Below the pieces are notes generated by a model, which saw only the letters and a program-made list of their open reading frames with translations, had not been told where the DNA came from and ran no database searches. Of a stretch of DNA of 26,296 bases, positions 1 through 8,911 are shown piece by piece. How positions within the stretch are numbered: the first letter of the stretch is position 1; every line of letters begins with the position of its first letter. Location of the stretch: NCBI GenBank assembly GCA_016718265.1, contig JADKDZ010000017.1, forward strand, positions 1 to 26,296, in the 5' to 3' direction. Position numbers and translations under genes: made by a program. The stretch comes from Uliginosibacterium sp. GTDB lineage: Bacteria > Pseudomonadota > Gammaproteobacteria > Burkholderiales > Rhodocyclaceae.

Positions 1-310
1 GCCGATTTCCGCCACCGGACCCACAAAGCAGGCGCGGCCATAGGCGCCGCCAGAATCGTCTGAACGCCAAAGTCTCCGCCGGGCGGGTGTCGATCAAACC
101 CACACATCGTATCAGCACAGGTGCGGCGGTGTGATCGTCGGGTCGTCGAGAATGCCCAGCGGCTGGCGCGTTTCGGCGCCCCATGTTTGGGATTGACGCC
201 AGCGTTTGAGCACATTCCAGAGCTGGGTGATTTCCGCGGTGCCATACGGACCAACGTAGCGGAGATAGGCGAGGTGGTAGTCAAGCTGTGTTCTGAAGCG
301 TCACTTCCAT
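1..310 (-). pseudogene. GyrI-like effector-binding domain protein (partial, frameshifted)
   Basis: The minus strand reads an ATG at 310 (MEVTLQNT), then after one frameshift a long stretch containing YHLAYLRYVGPYG, an ITQLWNVLKRW helix and LDDPTITPPHLC. This is the typical order of GyrI-like/AraC-effector-binding domains (xxxRHVGPY, then a DDPxxTPP turn). Downstream, in shifted frames, GGAYGRACFVGPVAEI continues the domain to the window edge. Such domains bind small molecules, either as stand-alone proteins or fused to AraC-type regulators. At least two indels are needed to read it through, and the 3' end lies outside the window. The family call is from recognised motifs only. The frameshifts may be sequence errors, because neighbouring genes show the same pattern. 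Confidence 0.55.
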
Positions 311-376
311 GAGTCATGCTTTCATGCTGCGGTTTGCTGCTGAAGCGTGCTGTCCGATCAGGGGGCAAGCGAGCCC

Positions 377-701
377 TCAGAGATAGTCCGCTCGCAAGGG
401 AGAGAAGACTTCACGGCGACACTGTCTTCCAGAATGTCGGCGCCATGTTCGATGTCACTCGGAATATTCCAGGGCGTCGCCGGGACGGAGCTCGCGCGTC
501 TCATCGCCAATGCCGGAGGCGAATCCTTCCACACTGACAAGGTAGCCGGTCTGCTCATAAGGATGCGCGTGACGCGGGAGCAGGAAGCCCCTGCTTTGAG
601 GCGGAATTCAACCAGCAAAGTCTTGTCGCCGTGCACCAGGGTCTTGCGCTCAATGCCAACGGTGCCGGGATATAGCCCGCTTCGTCATGGTGGGAAAACA
701 T
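377..701 (-). pseudogene. Small cupin-domain protein (frameshifted)
   Basis: Starting from ATG at 701 (MFSHHDEAGYIPA), the frames chain as KTLVHGDKTLLVEFRLKAG, then LPRHAHPYEQTGYLVS, then GDETRELRPGDA, then WNIPSDIEHGADILEDSVAV, and finally LRADYL before a stop at 377-379. That order is a single-domain cupin of about 110 residues. The metal-binding HxHxxxE of cupin motif 1 is HAHPYE, and motif 2 centres on IPSDIEHGA. Reading it as one protein requires about four frame changes, so it is either a decayed gene or a badly sequenced one. It lies just downstream of the radical SAM gene on the same strand (about 70 bases between them), so co-transcription is possible. The substrate cannot be inferred. 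Confidence 0.55.
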
Positions 702-771
702 CCTGGGGTCGTCTTCCAGATGGTTGAAATTACGTTTTAGCCTGCCCGCGGAGCCAAGCCCAGAGGGGTCT

Positions 772-2043
772 TCAGGCATGTTCGGGATGGGTTTGAAGTC
801 TTTGGCATGCCGAGTGTAGCGTGCGGGCGTCTTGAATACCACCTGTCCGTGGTCTCCAGGCCATGATTTCGACGTACTCATAAACCTCGCAATCGGTGAT
901 GAGCTTGCGCACCGGCAGTGTGGCGCGGGCGAACCATTCCTGCGGCGCGTGGCGATCGATCTCTTCACCCGCGAAGCGCACCAGCTCGCAGATCGGCTCG
1001 ACGGACCTCGCGGCGGTAGTCCTCATCCTGTTTCACGTAGGCCAGGTACAGGTTCTTCATGCAGCGTTGCCACGGCAGAAGCCATACGCCGCGCACTCGC
1101 CGCAGGGCATGGCCGGGTCGGGCTGCAGCGGGCTGGCACGCAACCAGTTCTCGACGACGCTGCCTTGCTGCATCTCGGGCAGATACAGCAGGTCCGGGCA
1201 AGGGAAAATCCGCCCGTCCGGCATCACGTTGAGGATATGGGTAGAGGCCCGGCACTGCGTTTTGCCCTGGTAGAGCTCTTGCGCTTTCGACGGCATGACC
1301 TTGTTGCGCACCATGCCCATGATCGGCACGATGGGGTAGAGCCGGTCCGTGTGGCGGAAGAACTTCGCAATCATCTGCGCCAGGATAGCCTTGCGCTTGG
1401 CCATGCCCTCGGCGGGATAGGCCCCCCGATCCGCCACGAACTGGAAGTAGAGGTAGTCGAAAACCTCGGTGAGATGATCCAGCTCTTCAAAGCTGATTTC
1501 CGGATGGCTCCAGGTGACACGCGCGGTGACCGTTCCGGCAATTCGCGGGCGAATCGCGGCCAGGTTCTTCATCACCTGGCGATAGATGCCGCGTCCACGG
1601 TAACCGTCGGTGGTGCGCTCGCCACCATCAACCGAGATCAGGTAGTTCGACATGCGTGCCAGCACGGCGTCCGGCAGGCCGTCGAGCAACGTGCCATTGG
1701 TTTGCAACTGGTAGCGGAAATTCGGGAAGCGTGCGATCACCTCTTGCATGTACTGCGTGTTCAAGGTCGGCTCGCCGCCATAGAAGGTGACGTAGGTTTC
1801 ATAGCCCGCCAGCTGGCTGTCGATGAACTGCGCCAGTTGCTCCAGCGAGTAATCCACATGCTTTTGAGAGCCCAGCACCTCTCCCACGCCCAGCGAGCAG
1901 TAGGTGCATTTCAGGTTGCACCTGAGCGTGGTGAGCAGCTGCAGCTCAACGCGGTGCCCGGGGATGGCCGCGTGCGCCTGTTCGCAGGCGATCGGCGCCG
2001 ATCGGGTGGGGCGGTGCAAGGAAATCGGTTGTGCGTTCGACAT
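772..2043 (-). CDS. Radical SAM/SPASM domain enzyme (3' end frameshifted)
   Basis: The uninterrupted frame 2043-1057 gives 328 residues. Near residue 42 is the radical SAM cluster motif CNLKCTYC (CxxxCxxC, binding the 4Fe-4S that cleaves S-adenosylmethionine). It is followed by the FYGGEPTLN glycine-rich motif and then a SPASM-type C-terminal cysteine series (CRAS, CPD, CGEC, FCRG). The frame then breaks. After a frameshift near 1060 the sequence CMKNLYLAYVKQDEDYRRE continues in another frame, and after a second near 1010 VEPICELVRFAGEEIDRHAPQEWF and CEVYEYVEIM follow. The native protein is therefore probably near 390-400 residues. SPASM enzymes usually modify peptides or anaerobically activate sulfatases; no precursor peptide is evident nearby. 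The exact 3' end is uncertain. A 410-residue frame on the opposite strand is an antisense artefact. Confidence 0.75.
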
Positions 2044-2266
2044 AAGCGAAAAAGCAGATCCTGAAGCGATTTTTCAAAGTCCGCGATTCTATTAGGGTTT
2101 TAGGTCTTTCGCAGTCTTTCCGGCACCAGATTCGCCTGTCGCCGGGTCTGCATAAAAGGGCATGGCGCGGTGAAAGGGACTTGCCCGCTGAGCCATAGTG
2201 GATGCCTGCGCAACACGCGACAGTCATTTCAATTGAACCGGGACTATTTTCGGGAGACTCAGGATC
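2044..2266. promoter_or_regulatory. Divergent intergenic region
   Basis: About 220 bases separate the start of the minus-strand radical SAM gene from the plus-strand gene starting at GTG 2267. Promoters for both must lie here if the genes are expressed. I could not identify convincing -35/-10 pairs. A plausible ribosome-binding stretch (GGGAG/AGGA) precedes the 2267 start. Confidence 0.35.
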
Positions 2267-3168
2267 GTGACGACACTGGCCACTGCAACTTTCTCGCGCA
2301 GCACGGGGCGCCAACTTCCCTTTTCCACGCGGCTCTCCGCGCTTGCCGACGTGCCGCTGCAGTTTCGCAAGACGGTTGCGCGGCTCCTGGAAGGCCGCGA
2401 GCAGAACATCCGCCACATTCTGTTTTACGCCCGAATTTGGCACCTTCGGCGAGTACCGCCCGGCCACCTTGTTCATCGTGACCGATCACGAGTGGCTGGC
2501 CTTTCCGCCGAGCGTGCCGGCGCCCCACGGTGTGCTATTCCGATTTCAACCAGACCCGCCTGATCGAATTCTCGCTGGCGCTGCTCCAGGGCTGCCTGGT
2601 GCTCGAATCCGGCGAAGTAGGTGAGCTGCCCTGCATCCTGCGCTTCAATCTCAGCAGCCGCGAGCTGTTCCACGACGCACTCGCCGTCATCCTCAGCCGG
2701 GGTACGGTCGTCGGCGGGGCCGATACGCCGACGCAAGCCTTGCCCGCGGCCTGCGAAAAACTCTCGTTTGCCTTGCGCAGTACCTTGGGAGAATCCCTGG
2801 TGCCGGGAGACCCGCTGCTGGACTTCGTCAGCTGGAGTCGTGCCGATGTCGCTGATCCGGTCGACCGTTTGCGCCTTCATGCAGGCTGCATTGCCCTGAC
2901 CCGGCGCTTCCTGATGCTGGTCCGCGCCGACGATCCGGCTGACCGGGCGGGCGAGGCCGACCTCGCTGGCTACAACCGTGGTGCGGTATTCCTCAATCGC
3001 AACTATGCCATTGCCGGACGGGATTTATCGAAAGACGGGATCGATGAGCTGGAAATCCTGGTCGGGCAAGAGCCGCTGTCTTCCATGGTCAATGTGCCGA
3101 TCCCCAGCAGTCTCTCTGCCGAGGTCTTGCGTCTGCTGAGCCCGCTGGGTGTGGCGACTGCGGCCTGA
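2267..3168 (+). CDS. Conserved-looking protein of unknown function (two frameshifts)
   Basis: The gene starts at GTG 2267 (TTLATATFSRSTGRQLPF) with an AGGA-like ribosome site. It runs to about 2427, shifts frame (TPEFGTFGEYRPATLFIVTDHEWLAFPP), shifts again near 2525, and continues as CYSDFNQTRLIEFSLALLQGCLVLE to the stop at 3168. The repaired product would be about 300 residues, soluble, with no signal peptide or membrane segment. The codon-level continuity across the breaks supports a real gene interrupted by indels. I do not recognise the family. Its C-terminal part contains NRNYAIAGRDLSKDGIDELEIL, with no catalytic motif I can name. It ends about 15 bases from the convergent DsrE-like gene. 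Confidence 0.55.
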
Positions 3169-3182
3169 GGCGACAGCTTTCT

Positions 3183-3542
3183 CTACAGCGTGATGACCTT
3201 GCGTGCGGCCGCCTGGGCTTCCAGGATCAGCAGCATATTGCCGATCTCGTTCTCGGGCACCGCATCCATCAAGCCGTAAAAATCGAGACAGGTCCGGCAG
3301 ATGATGATCCGGCAGCCTTGTGCGGCCAGCAGATTGAGCGTCTCGCGGCAGGGCGAATCCTGCGTGGTCAGTTTGACGCCGGCCGCATAAAACAAGACCG
3401 CGGCGGGGCGAAACTCCCCCTCCAGTACCGCACGCAAGTAATTCGCGGCGAGTATTTGGCTGAGCGCAGCTTCGCCGTGGCCCATGCCATCGGTGTTGAA
3501 AACCAGCACGGCGTGGCGAAAATCCGGGTCTGTGTCGTTCAT
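3183..3542 (-). CDS. DsrE/YedF-C-terminal-like sulfurtransferase-type protein
   Basis: The intact frame encodes 119 residues from ATG 3542 (MNDTDPDFRHAVLVFNTDGMGHG). A longer upstream start is in frame, but its N-terminus (MGPGANRS...) does not resemble the family. The fold signature is a DsrE-type N-terminus (VLVFNTDGMGHGE) and a C-terminal block with IIICRTCLDFYGL followed by EIGNMLLILEA. This matches the (G/R)TCLDFYGL block of the C-terminal half of YedF-like selenium/sulfur proteins. The conserved Cys in RTC is the presumed persulfide carrier, and a second pair (DSPCRETLNLLAAQGC) lies upstream. The TusA-like N-terminal domain of full YedF is absent. The protein probably takes part in cytoplasmic sulfur relay. 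The fold assignment is good; the exact role is inference. Confidence 0.75.
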   Translation of the reverse strand: MNDTDPDFRHAVLVFNTDGMGHGEAALSQILAANYLRAVLEGEFRPAAVLFYAAGVKLTTQDSPCRETLNLLAAQGCRIIICRTCLDFYGLMDAVPENEIGNMLLILEAQAAARKVITL

Positions 3543-3596
3543 GGTGTTCCTGCTGGCGTGGGATCGATTGGCTCCCGGGCCCACGTGTGGCCGAGC

Positions 3597-4685
3597 TTAG
3601 CGGTCACTTGGGGCGCTCCAGGTCGTGGTGTTTCCGGTGGAGAGATAGCTGGAGTTCTCGGCCTGGGTGAAGGCAAACGCGACCACCACGACCGTGACAA
3701 TAAATAGCGCCAGCTGCAGAGGCAGCGGTGCGGGCTCTGGCGCCTCGCCATAGCGATTGGCGACCACGTCGCCCGGCCAGAATACCAGCGCCAGCGAAAA
3801 CAGCGACCCTAGCCCGGGCACCAGCAAGAGCAGCGCCATATAGCCGCTCTGGCCCGTGTCATGCAGGCGGAGAATGGTTGCGCGCACCCCTTGCACCAGC
3901 ATCAAGATCAGCCCGATCACAAAGGCGCCGAAGCCGATATGCACCGTGGCGACTACCGCCAGGCTCATGACGCAGACCGAGAGCAGGCTACTGACCAGAT
4001 AGCCGCTGCGGCTGAAGCGGCCCTTGAAGTCGACACCGAACAGCAGCGCCTGATCCGTTTTGTGCACGGGGCGCGTACCCGCTCTCGCTCAGGTCGGCGC
4101 TCGGTGCGGCGGACGGGCAGCACGCGCCGCTGGTTTGCAGCGGCCGCCCGCTCTGCCCGTGCATCGCGTTCGGCCTGCTGCTGGCCGGCCAGAAAGCGTG
4201 GCATGTCGATGCCGCACGAGCGGCACAGCGTGCGCTTGGCCTGGCGTGTATTGCAACTGGGGCAGGTCATTTCCTCAATCCCCGCATCGACAACGACCGC
4301 CGGCGTGGGCGCGCGATGCGGGCGCCGTGGTGGTGAACAAGGGCGCGGCAGAAGGCGTAGCACTTGGCGCTTCGCTGGCCAGTTCGGCATCGTCGATGGG
4401 CGGCAGGATGTCGAAATCGTCTTCTGCTTGAGCCTTGGCGACGGGGGCGGGTGCCTGTTCCGGCTCCACATGAATCTTCATGCCGAGTCGGGCGTATTCC
4501 TCGCGCAGCGTGTCGGCGGTGGCAAAGTCCAGCCCGCGCTTGAGCACCGCACGGCGGCCGGAAAACAGTGCTTCCTGATTGGCCGTGCTCAGCCCGAGGC
4601 GTTTGGCAACATTTTCGCGGACCTGTTCAGGCGTGTGTCCGGGCAGGATTCTGCCGAGGAAGATGATCTGGAATTGGTTTGGCAT
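3597..4685 (-). CDS. Zinc-ribbon plus DUF805 membrane protein (two frameshifts)
   Basis: Three frames chain on the minus strand. From ATG 4685 comes MPNQFQIIFLGRILPGHTPEQVRENVAKR, a soluble N-terminal module with a low-complexity Ala/Pro-rich linker. After a shift near 4310 comes a zinc ribbon (MTCPSCNTRQAKRTLCRSCGIDMP, two CxxC pairs) followed by a charged Arg/Glu-rich helix. After another shift near 4065 comes a DUF805 domain starting HKTDQALLFGVDFKGRFSRSGYL. It has the conserved RLHDTGQSGY signature, three hydrophobic helices and a fourth before the C-terminus. DUF805 proteins are small inner-membrane proteins of unknown function. A soluble-ribbon-DUF805 fusion of about 360 residues is a plausible architecture. 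Alternatively the DUF805 part could be a separate gene starting at 4067, but the frames meet without any gap. Confidence 0.65.
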
Positions 4686-4756
4686 CGTTCGTCAAAGAAT
4701 GGTTTGAGCACATCCACTTTGGTTGCAGATGATACCGCCTCACGAGGGTTTCCGGC

Positions 4757-5532
4757 CTATGCCTGGCTGCTCTCCAGCGCCGCCCACAGCGCCTCCAGCG
4801 CCGCGGCCGCCCCGAGCCGCCAGCGGATGTCGGCAAAGCGGCTGACATGCGTCTCGCCCGGGTTGATCTCGACCGCCAGCGCACCGTAATCGTGGGCGTA
4901 GGAAAACGGGTGCGCGATGTAGGGAAAGGTCGAGGTGGTGCCGATGGACAACACCAGCTCGTAACCCTGATCGAGCACCGCCTGCAGGCGCGTCAGCGCG
5001 GCACGCGGCAGGGCTTCGCCGAACAGCACCACCGCCGGCCGCAGATAGCCGAGACAGAGCGGGCAGGGCGGCGGCAGCGTGGTCAGCCCGGCGTAATCGT
5101 CGACCGTGGTCCGGTAATCGCAATGCACACAATGCAGATCAAACAGATCGCCGTGAATCTCGATCAGATCCCTGCTGCCTGCGGCACGGTGAAACCATCG
5201 ATGTTCTGGGTGAGCACCGTGGTCGGCACCCGTTCCTCCAGCGCCGCCAGAAGGCGGTGTGCCGCATTCGGCTTCGCCCCCCGGCAGTTGCCCTCGATCT
5301 GGGCCAGATATTTCCAGGTGATCTGTGGCGCACGCGCCAGGGTGTGGCCCGAGAGCGCCTCCTCGATCGGCATGCCCTCATCGGTGCGCGCATCGTCGTT
5401 GTAGAGGCCGCCAAAGCCGCGGTAGGTTGGCAAACCAGAGTCGGCAGAGACGCCCGCGCCGGTAATGACCAGAATCCGCCTGGCGTGGTGGATGCGTTCG
5501 ACGACTCTGGCGAGATCGGGCAGCTGCGTCAT
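4757..5532 (-). CDS. Sir2-family NAD-dependent protein deacylase (one frameshift)
   Basis: From ATG 5532 (MTQLPDLARVVERIHHARRILV) the Rossmann NAD motif GAGVSADSGLPTYRG appears, then TQNIDGF. The frame breaks around 5165-5175 and resumes as IEIHGDLFDLHCVHCDYR, which contains the catalytic His (HG). The structural zinc cysteines follow as CVHC and CPLC, then LRPAVVLFGEALP and the NAD-binding SIGTTSTFPYI block. The repaired length is about 258 residues, usual for bacterial class III/U sirtuins, which remove acyl groups from lysine using NAD. All hallmark residues are present, so the single indel is probably a sequencing error rather than loss of function. It is the last recognisable chromosomal gene before the mobile region. 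Confidence 0.8.
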
Positions 5533-5829
5533 GGCTGAAAGCGGGAAGAGGCCTGGGGGCCACATCCTAGCGCGCCGCTGCGCGGATGTCGCGTGGCAGG
5601 GCAGCATGCCCTCAGCTTGTCATCGCGGCCAGGCCTTGCAGATAGGCCCGCCAGTCGCCGGAGCAGCATCAGGCCGAACTCGGGTCAAACAGCGCAGGCC
5701 GTAGCGCCGCATCCCGCCTGCCTTCGCAGGCAAAGCAGTCTCAAGAGTCGGGTGGGGATTGCCCTGCAGGGCAGGCATGCCGGAAAGGCAAGCGGGGATT
5801 GGCTTTGCGGGCAGGGGAGGGGGCAAGAC
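5533..5829. other. Junction segment without a convincing gene
   Basis: About 300 bases lie between the sirtuin start and the first recognisable IS91 transposase homology. On the minus strand a short tail (DWRAYLQGLAAMTS then stop, near 5620-5670) could be the C-terminal remnant of a displaced gene. GC-rich palindromic stretches such as CCTGCCTTCGCAGG also occur. Nothing complete is supported. It probably includes the deletion or insertion breakpoint of the truncated IS91 copy. Confidence 0.35.
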
Positions 5830-5849
5830 AAGGGCCCGTTCGAAGCGCA

Positions 5850-6447
5850 GCGCAATGCGCCGAATGGCTTCATCACCGCCTTGCAGCAGCATCACAACCA
5901 AGGGGCCTTGCCCACCATGACGCAAGCACAGTGGCAGGTACTGCGCGCGCTACTCCATGCTCATGACTGGGTGGTGTATGCCAAGCAACCCCTGGGCGGG
6001 CCTGAACAAGTGCTGGCGTATCTGGGGCGCTACACCCACCGGGTCGCCATCTCTAACGAACGCATTGTCGGCATCGACGGCCAGGAGGTTTCCTTCCGGG
6101 TGCGTGCCCACCAAGCAGGCGAGGGCAAACGGCGAACCATCCGGCTCGAAGGCAGCGAGTTCATTCGCCGTTTCCTGCTGCACGTGTTGCCACCGGGTTT
6201 CAAGCGTATCCGACATTACGGCCTGCTCGCGCCTGCGCACAAGAACAAACGCCTCGCACAAGCCCGCGCCGCCTTGCAGCAACCCGAGCCCGATCCGGCC
6301 ATCGTCGAGAGCGTGGCGCAGTTCATGCAGCGTGTCGCACACCTCGATCTTCAGCGCTGTCCGTGCTGCGGCCACGTCGGCCTACGTCTGACGCCGCTTC
6401 CGCCCACCCGGCCGGCATCGCTGCCGCTCACACGGGGACCGCCATGA
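5850..6447 (+). pseudogene. IS91-family transposase, C-terminal fragment
   Basis: From about FITALQQHHNQGAL onward the protein matches the IS91 transposase pattern: HAHDWVVYAKQPLGGPEQVLAYLGRYTHRVAIS, then GSEFIRRFLLHVLPPGFKRIRHYGLL, ending with a CPCC zinc pair. The two catalytic tyrosines of the Y2 HUH transposases lie in YLGRY, spaced by three residues. The N-terminal zinc-binding domain and the HUH metal motif are missing because the sequence upstream is unrelated. The product cannot be active. Family assignment is firm; the left breakpoint is approximate. Confidence 0.8.
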
Positions 6448-6700
6448 CAAAGCGACTGCACTTCAAAGTTTGCACGTCCAGCACACATGCTCTCACCGGG
6501 CAGGCTGGCGCTCACACCCAGCGCGCACGTTACCCCTGCAGCCCCGGTGACATCGGGGCAAAACCGCTGTCGAGAGCCCGAATCGCCCCCTCAGAAAGCT
6601 CTCGGCAGCGCCAGCAGCCATCGCTTGGCGCATGCCATGCTCCTGAAATCCACCTGCTCTGGCTTACAATCCCCCTATCCACCGCCAGCCCGGCGGTTTA
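6448..6700. other. Non-coding 3' region of the truncated IS91 element
   Basis: No credible gene is present. Short frames here lack start signals and family resemblance. The stretch ends in the oriIS-like hairpin at 6681-6697 and is best read as the transposase downstream region of the IS91 remnant. Confidence 0.45.
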
Positions 6701-6783
6701 GTCCAACAAGGTTTATCCGCCGCGATGACGATCACGCCCTGTACAAGCATCGCCGCGCGGCGGATAAACGCTATTCGTTAGGC
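6701..6783 (+). other. attC-1 (integron recombination site, uninterrupted)
   Basis: The R'' box GTCCAAC (6701-6707, consensus RYYYAAC) is followed by GGTTTATCCGCCGC. Its near-perfect inverted partner GCGGCGGATAAACGC comes next (6756-6770), and the site closes with R' GTTAGGC (6777-6783, consensus GTTRRRY). The length of 83 bases and paired arms are typical of attC. It is the only attC in the window not split by an insertion, although the IS91 remnant abuts or overlaps its R'' box. Orientation shows that cassettes are read left to right and that attI and intI would be expected to the left. Confidence 0.85.
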
Positions 6784-6793
6784 CTCATTCCAC

Positions 6794-7063
6794 ATGGACC
6801 GTCACTATTTCGTTTTTGACTATATGACAGGCAGTCCGGTGGAGATATTTCGCTCCTCCATGGCGGGCAATGATTTTTGCAATGGGTTGCTTGAGCGGGC
6901 CAAGCAAGACGGTAGTTGGTCCGCTGAGGAGCACGAAATTCGCCCGTTGCTGAATCGCTGGCTCAAGGGTGAGTTCGACCCCGAAGAAGATGAAGTGCCT
7001 CAGCAACAGGCAGAAACTTATCTTTCGCAATGGCGCGCCAGCGTGTGGCCAGGACGTCCTTAG
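6794..7063 (+). CDS. Cassette 1: hypothetical protein, 89 aa
   Basis: ATG 6794 lies 10 bases after the R' box of attC-1, the usual spacing in gene cassettes, and the stop precedes the R'' box of attC-2 by 26 bases. The product begins MDRHYFVFDYMTGSPVEIF and ends in a charged, Gln-rich tail (DPEEDEVPQQQAETYLSQW). It has no membrane segment, signal peptide or recognisable motif. The position between two attC sites is the main support that it is a real cassette gene. Expression would depend on a promoter to the left, where the IS91 remnant now lies. Function unknown. Confidence 0.75.
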   Translation: MDRHYFVFDYMTGSPVEIFRSSMAGNDFCNGLLERAKQDGSWSAEEHEIRPLLNRWLKGEFDPEEDEVPQQQAETYLSQWRASVWPGRP

Positions 7064-7088
7064 AGGCTGCTCAAAGAATGGCGCATAT

Positions 7089-7183
7089 GCCTAACAATTC
7101 CGTCGAGAGGGACCGCCTGCAAGCTGCGCTTGCAGGTTCCCTTCGCGGCTTCGCCGCTACGGCGGCCCCTCACGTCAAACGTT
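7089..7183 (+). other. attC-2, interrupted in its R' box by the IS1182-like element
   Basis: R'' is GCCTAAC (7089-7095). The outer arms pair as GAGAGGGACCGCC with GGCGGCCCCTCAC, and there are inner hairpins CTGCAAGC/GCTTGCAG and GCGGC/GCCGC. The site reaches CAAACGTT, where the IS1182-like copy starts at 7184. The remaining AGGC of R' reappears after the element, as GTTAGGC at 9005-9011. Without the insertion the site would be about 99 bases. Confidence 0.85.
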
Positions 7184-7227
7184 GAAGCTGTAGAAAAACC
7201 CGTTTTTCATCCAATAATCAGCCGAAT

Positions 7228-7262
7228 AAATGGCGCATCTGTTTGGATGCGCCATTTGTTTT
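7228..7262 (+). terminator. Terminator-like hairpin at the left end of IS1182-like copy 1
   Basis: A perfect 12-bp stem (AAATGGCGCATC, 7228-7239; GATGCGCCATTT, 7246-7257) with a 6-base loop is followed by GTTTT. On the + strand it would stop transcripts arriving from upstream cassettes; on the minus strand it lies just beyond the transposase stop. It is repeated at 15201-15235 and 17696-17730. Confidence 0.65.
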
Positions 7263-7356
7263 AGATAATCTGGTTTTGTCACGGGCATCGGCTGTCGGCC
7301 CGTAGATCGTTCATGAGCCACAGGCGTGGAAAAAGAGGCTTCTCCGCCCTTTCTGC

Positions 7357-8911
7357 CTACTGCCCATAGCCGTGATGCGCGAGTTTTTCGATGTTGTGCA
7401 CGAGGCAGTAGAGTTTCCACTGCGTGTCGACTTTCTGCTGCCCGCGCAGGGTGAATCGGTTGAGCTGTTTGTTGTGCCGGAGGTTGCCGAAAACCGGTTC
7501 GACGGTGGCAAAGCGTTGGCCATATCTTCGTTTGCCGTCTTCGCTGTCGATGGCGCGTTTCACCTTGTCGGTGAAACTCTCTGCCGCAGGATCGACCCTG
7601 CCACGGTTGAAGCACACTTGGCGCACGAGTGTCTTGTCAGGATGACGCAGACATTTGTCGCGCTGCGTGCAGTGGGCGCAGTCACGCTGAGCACCGGTGA
7701 ATTTGATGAAGAGCCGGCCATTGATCGTGCAGTTCGCACCGTTCTGGTAGAGCGATTTTCCGGCTGGGCAAATGCAGGTGCCGGTCTCGGTGTTCCAGTT
7801 GAAGTCGCTGGGTTTGTAACGTTGGCCGGGTGTGCTGGCCTTGGGTTTTGATTTTGATTTGTCATGTAGCGGATGCGGCTTGTCTTTGTGGCGGGCCTGA
7901 TCTTTGAAACGCTCATCGCGCTGGCGCATGCCGCTGTCGGCGATCAGCGCTTCAATGTTCTGCGCGGCCAGTGCTTTGAGGTTGGCCTCACTGTGATAGC
8001 CGGCGTCTGCCGTATAGAGCGTGTCGGGCGTGGCATGGCGCTGGGTGGCTTGAACCACGCCAAGTAGCAGCTCCTGTTCGCTCCCGGTGCCATGTGCCTG
8101 GGCGTCAACAATGATCTGGTGGGCCGCATCGACGGCGGCAACGCCACAGTAGCCCTGAATGACGCCCTTGCTGGTCGCCATCTTCGCGCTCTCGCCATCG
8201 GTGCGATTAGAGAGGCGTACGCTGCCTCGCTTGCCGACTCCCTTTCTATCCTCGGGATTGTCCTTGAGCCAGGCGCGCAGATCGGCGGCTTCTTTGCGCA
8301 GAGCTGGCCAGACGCTCCGATGCTTTAGCCTCCAGTGTGGCCTCGACCTGCGTGTCGGCTGCAAGATCATTGACGCGGTGGCGCTCGATCATCTTGCGTG
8401 CCGCCTCTTCAAGCTTGGTGGCCTGTTTGTCGAAGTCCGCTCGTGTGCCGCTCCTGGCTTTGGACGCATTCGAAGGCAGCTTGACGCCATCGATGGCAAA
8501 CATCTGCCGTCCGATCAGCCCCTGCTGGTTGCACAGGAACAGAACCTGCGCGAAGAGTGAGGCTACTTCCAGGCCCAGACTGGAGACGAAGGCAGCCAGC
8601 GTCGTGAAGTGCGGCGCGGTGTCGCCCGACAAGGCGATAAAAGTGACGTGCTCGCGGCACAGGCGTTCCATGCCACGAGAGCTGACCACGCCTTCAGCGT
8701 AGGCACACAGGATCACTTTGAGCAGCATGCCGGGTGGCAGCGCCGGGGCGCCCACGGAGTCGTTGTGGTAACGGGCATCGAAGCCAGACAGATCAAAGTC
8801 CTGATCGAGCAGGTGATGCACCGCATGGGCAAAGCTGCCCGGCAGGAGTTGCTTCTCCAGATCCACCGCGAGAAAGCGCGGGCTGGTATCGATGTGTTTG
8901 TAACGCGCCAT
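7357..8911 (-). pseudogene. IS1182-family DDE transposase, copy 1 (one frameshift)
   Basis: From ATG 8911 (MARYKHIDTSPRFLAVDLEKQLLPGSF) the frame runs to about 8310, then shifts by one base and continues to the stop at 7357. Repaired, it gives about 515 residues. The N-terminal IS5/IS1182-type helical domain is followed by the DDE catalytic residues: the first Asp in FAIDGVKLP, the second in YTADAGYHS, and the Glu in ATVEPVFGNLRH. A cysteine cluster (CAHCTQRDKC) lies between the second Asp and the Glu. The break is an extra base in GCAGAGCTGG compared with GCAGACTGG in copies 2 and 3. The other copies break at different places, so a functional consensus is easily rebuilt. Confidence 0.85.

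Larger units (their letters stand above)
5830..6700 (+). mobile_element. Truncated IS91-family element (3' half with oriIS-like end)
   Basis: This segment carries the C-terminal half of an IS91-type transposase on the + strand, then about 250 bases of non-coding 3' sequence. It ends in a hairpin with stem ACCGCC/GGCGGT and loop AGCCC at 6681-6697, directly before TTAGTCCAACAAG. IS91 elements end downstream of the transposase at an oriIS containing a hairpin and abut CAAG or GAAC. Here CAAG (6707-6710) follows TTAGTCCAA, so the element's end probably lies at 6706, inside or against the R'' box of the first attC. The 5' half and the other terminus are missing. It is distinct from the three IS91-like copies further right. 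Confidence 0.65.

Noticed and set aside
832..2064. A 410-residue open frame on the + strand
   Set aside because: It is antisense to the radical SAM gene, Arg/His/Leu-rich without family motifs, and explained by GC-rich codon bias of the opposite strand.
1946..2476. 176-residue minus-strand frame upstream of the radical SAM gene
   Set aside because: It crosses the divergent intergenic region and overlaps both flanking genes in other frames, with no recognisable motif.
5593..5829. N-terminal extension of the IS91 transposase frame
   Set aside because: The residues before about 5850 do not resemble the family and the frame is open only by chance across the junction.
7372..7851. Repeated 159-residue + strand frame inside each IS1182-like copy (also at 15345 and 17840)
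   Set aside because: It is exactly antisense to the transposase C-terminal half and is conserved only because the element is repeated; no start signals or family resemblance.
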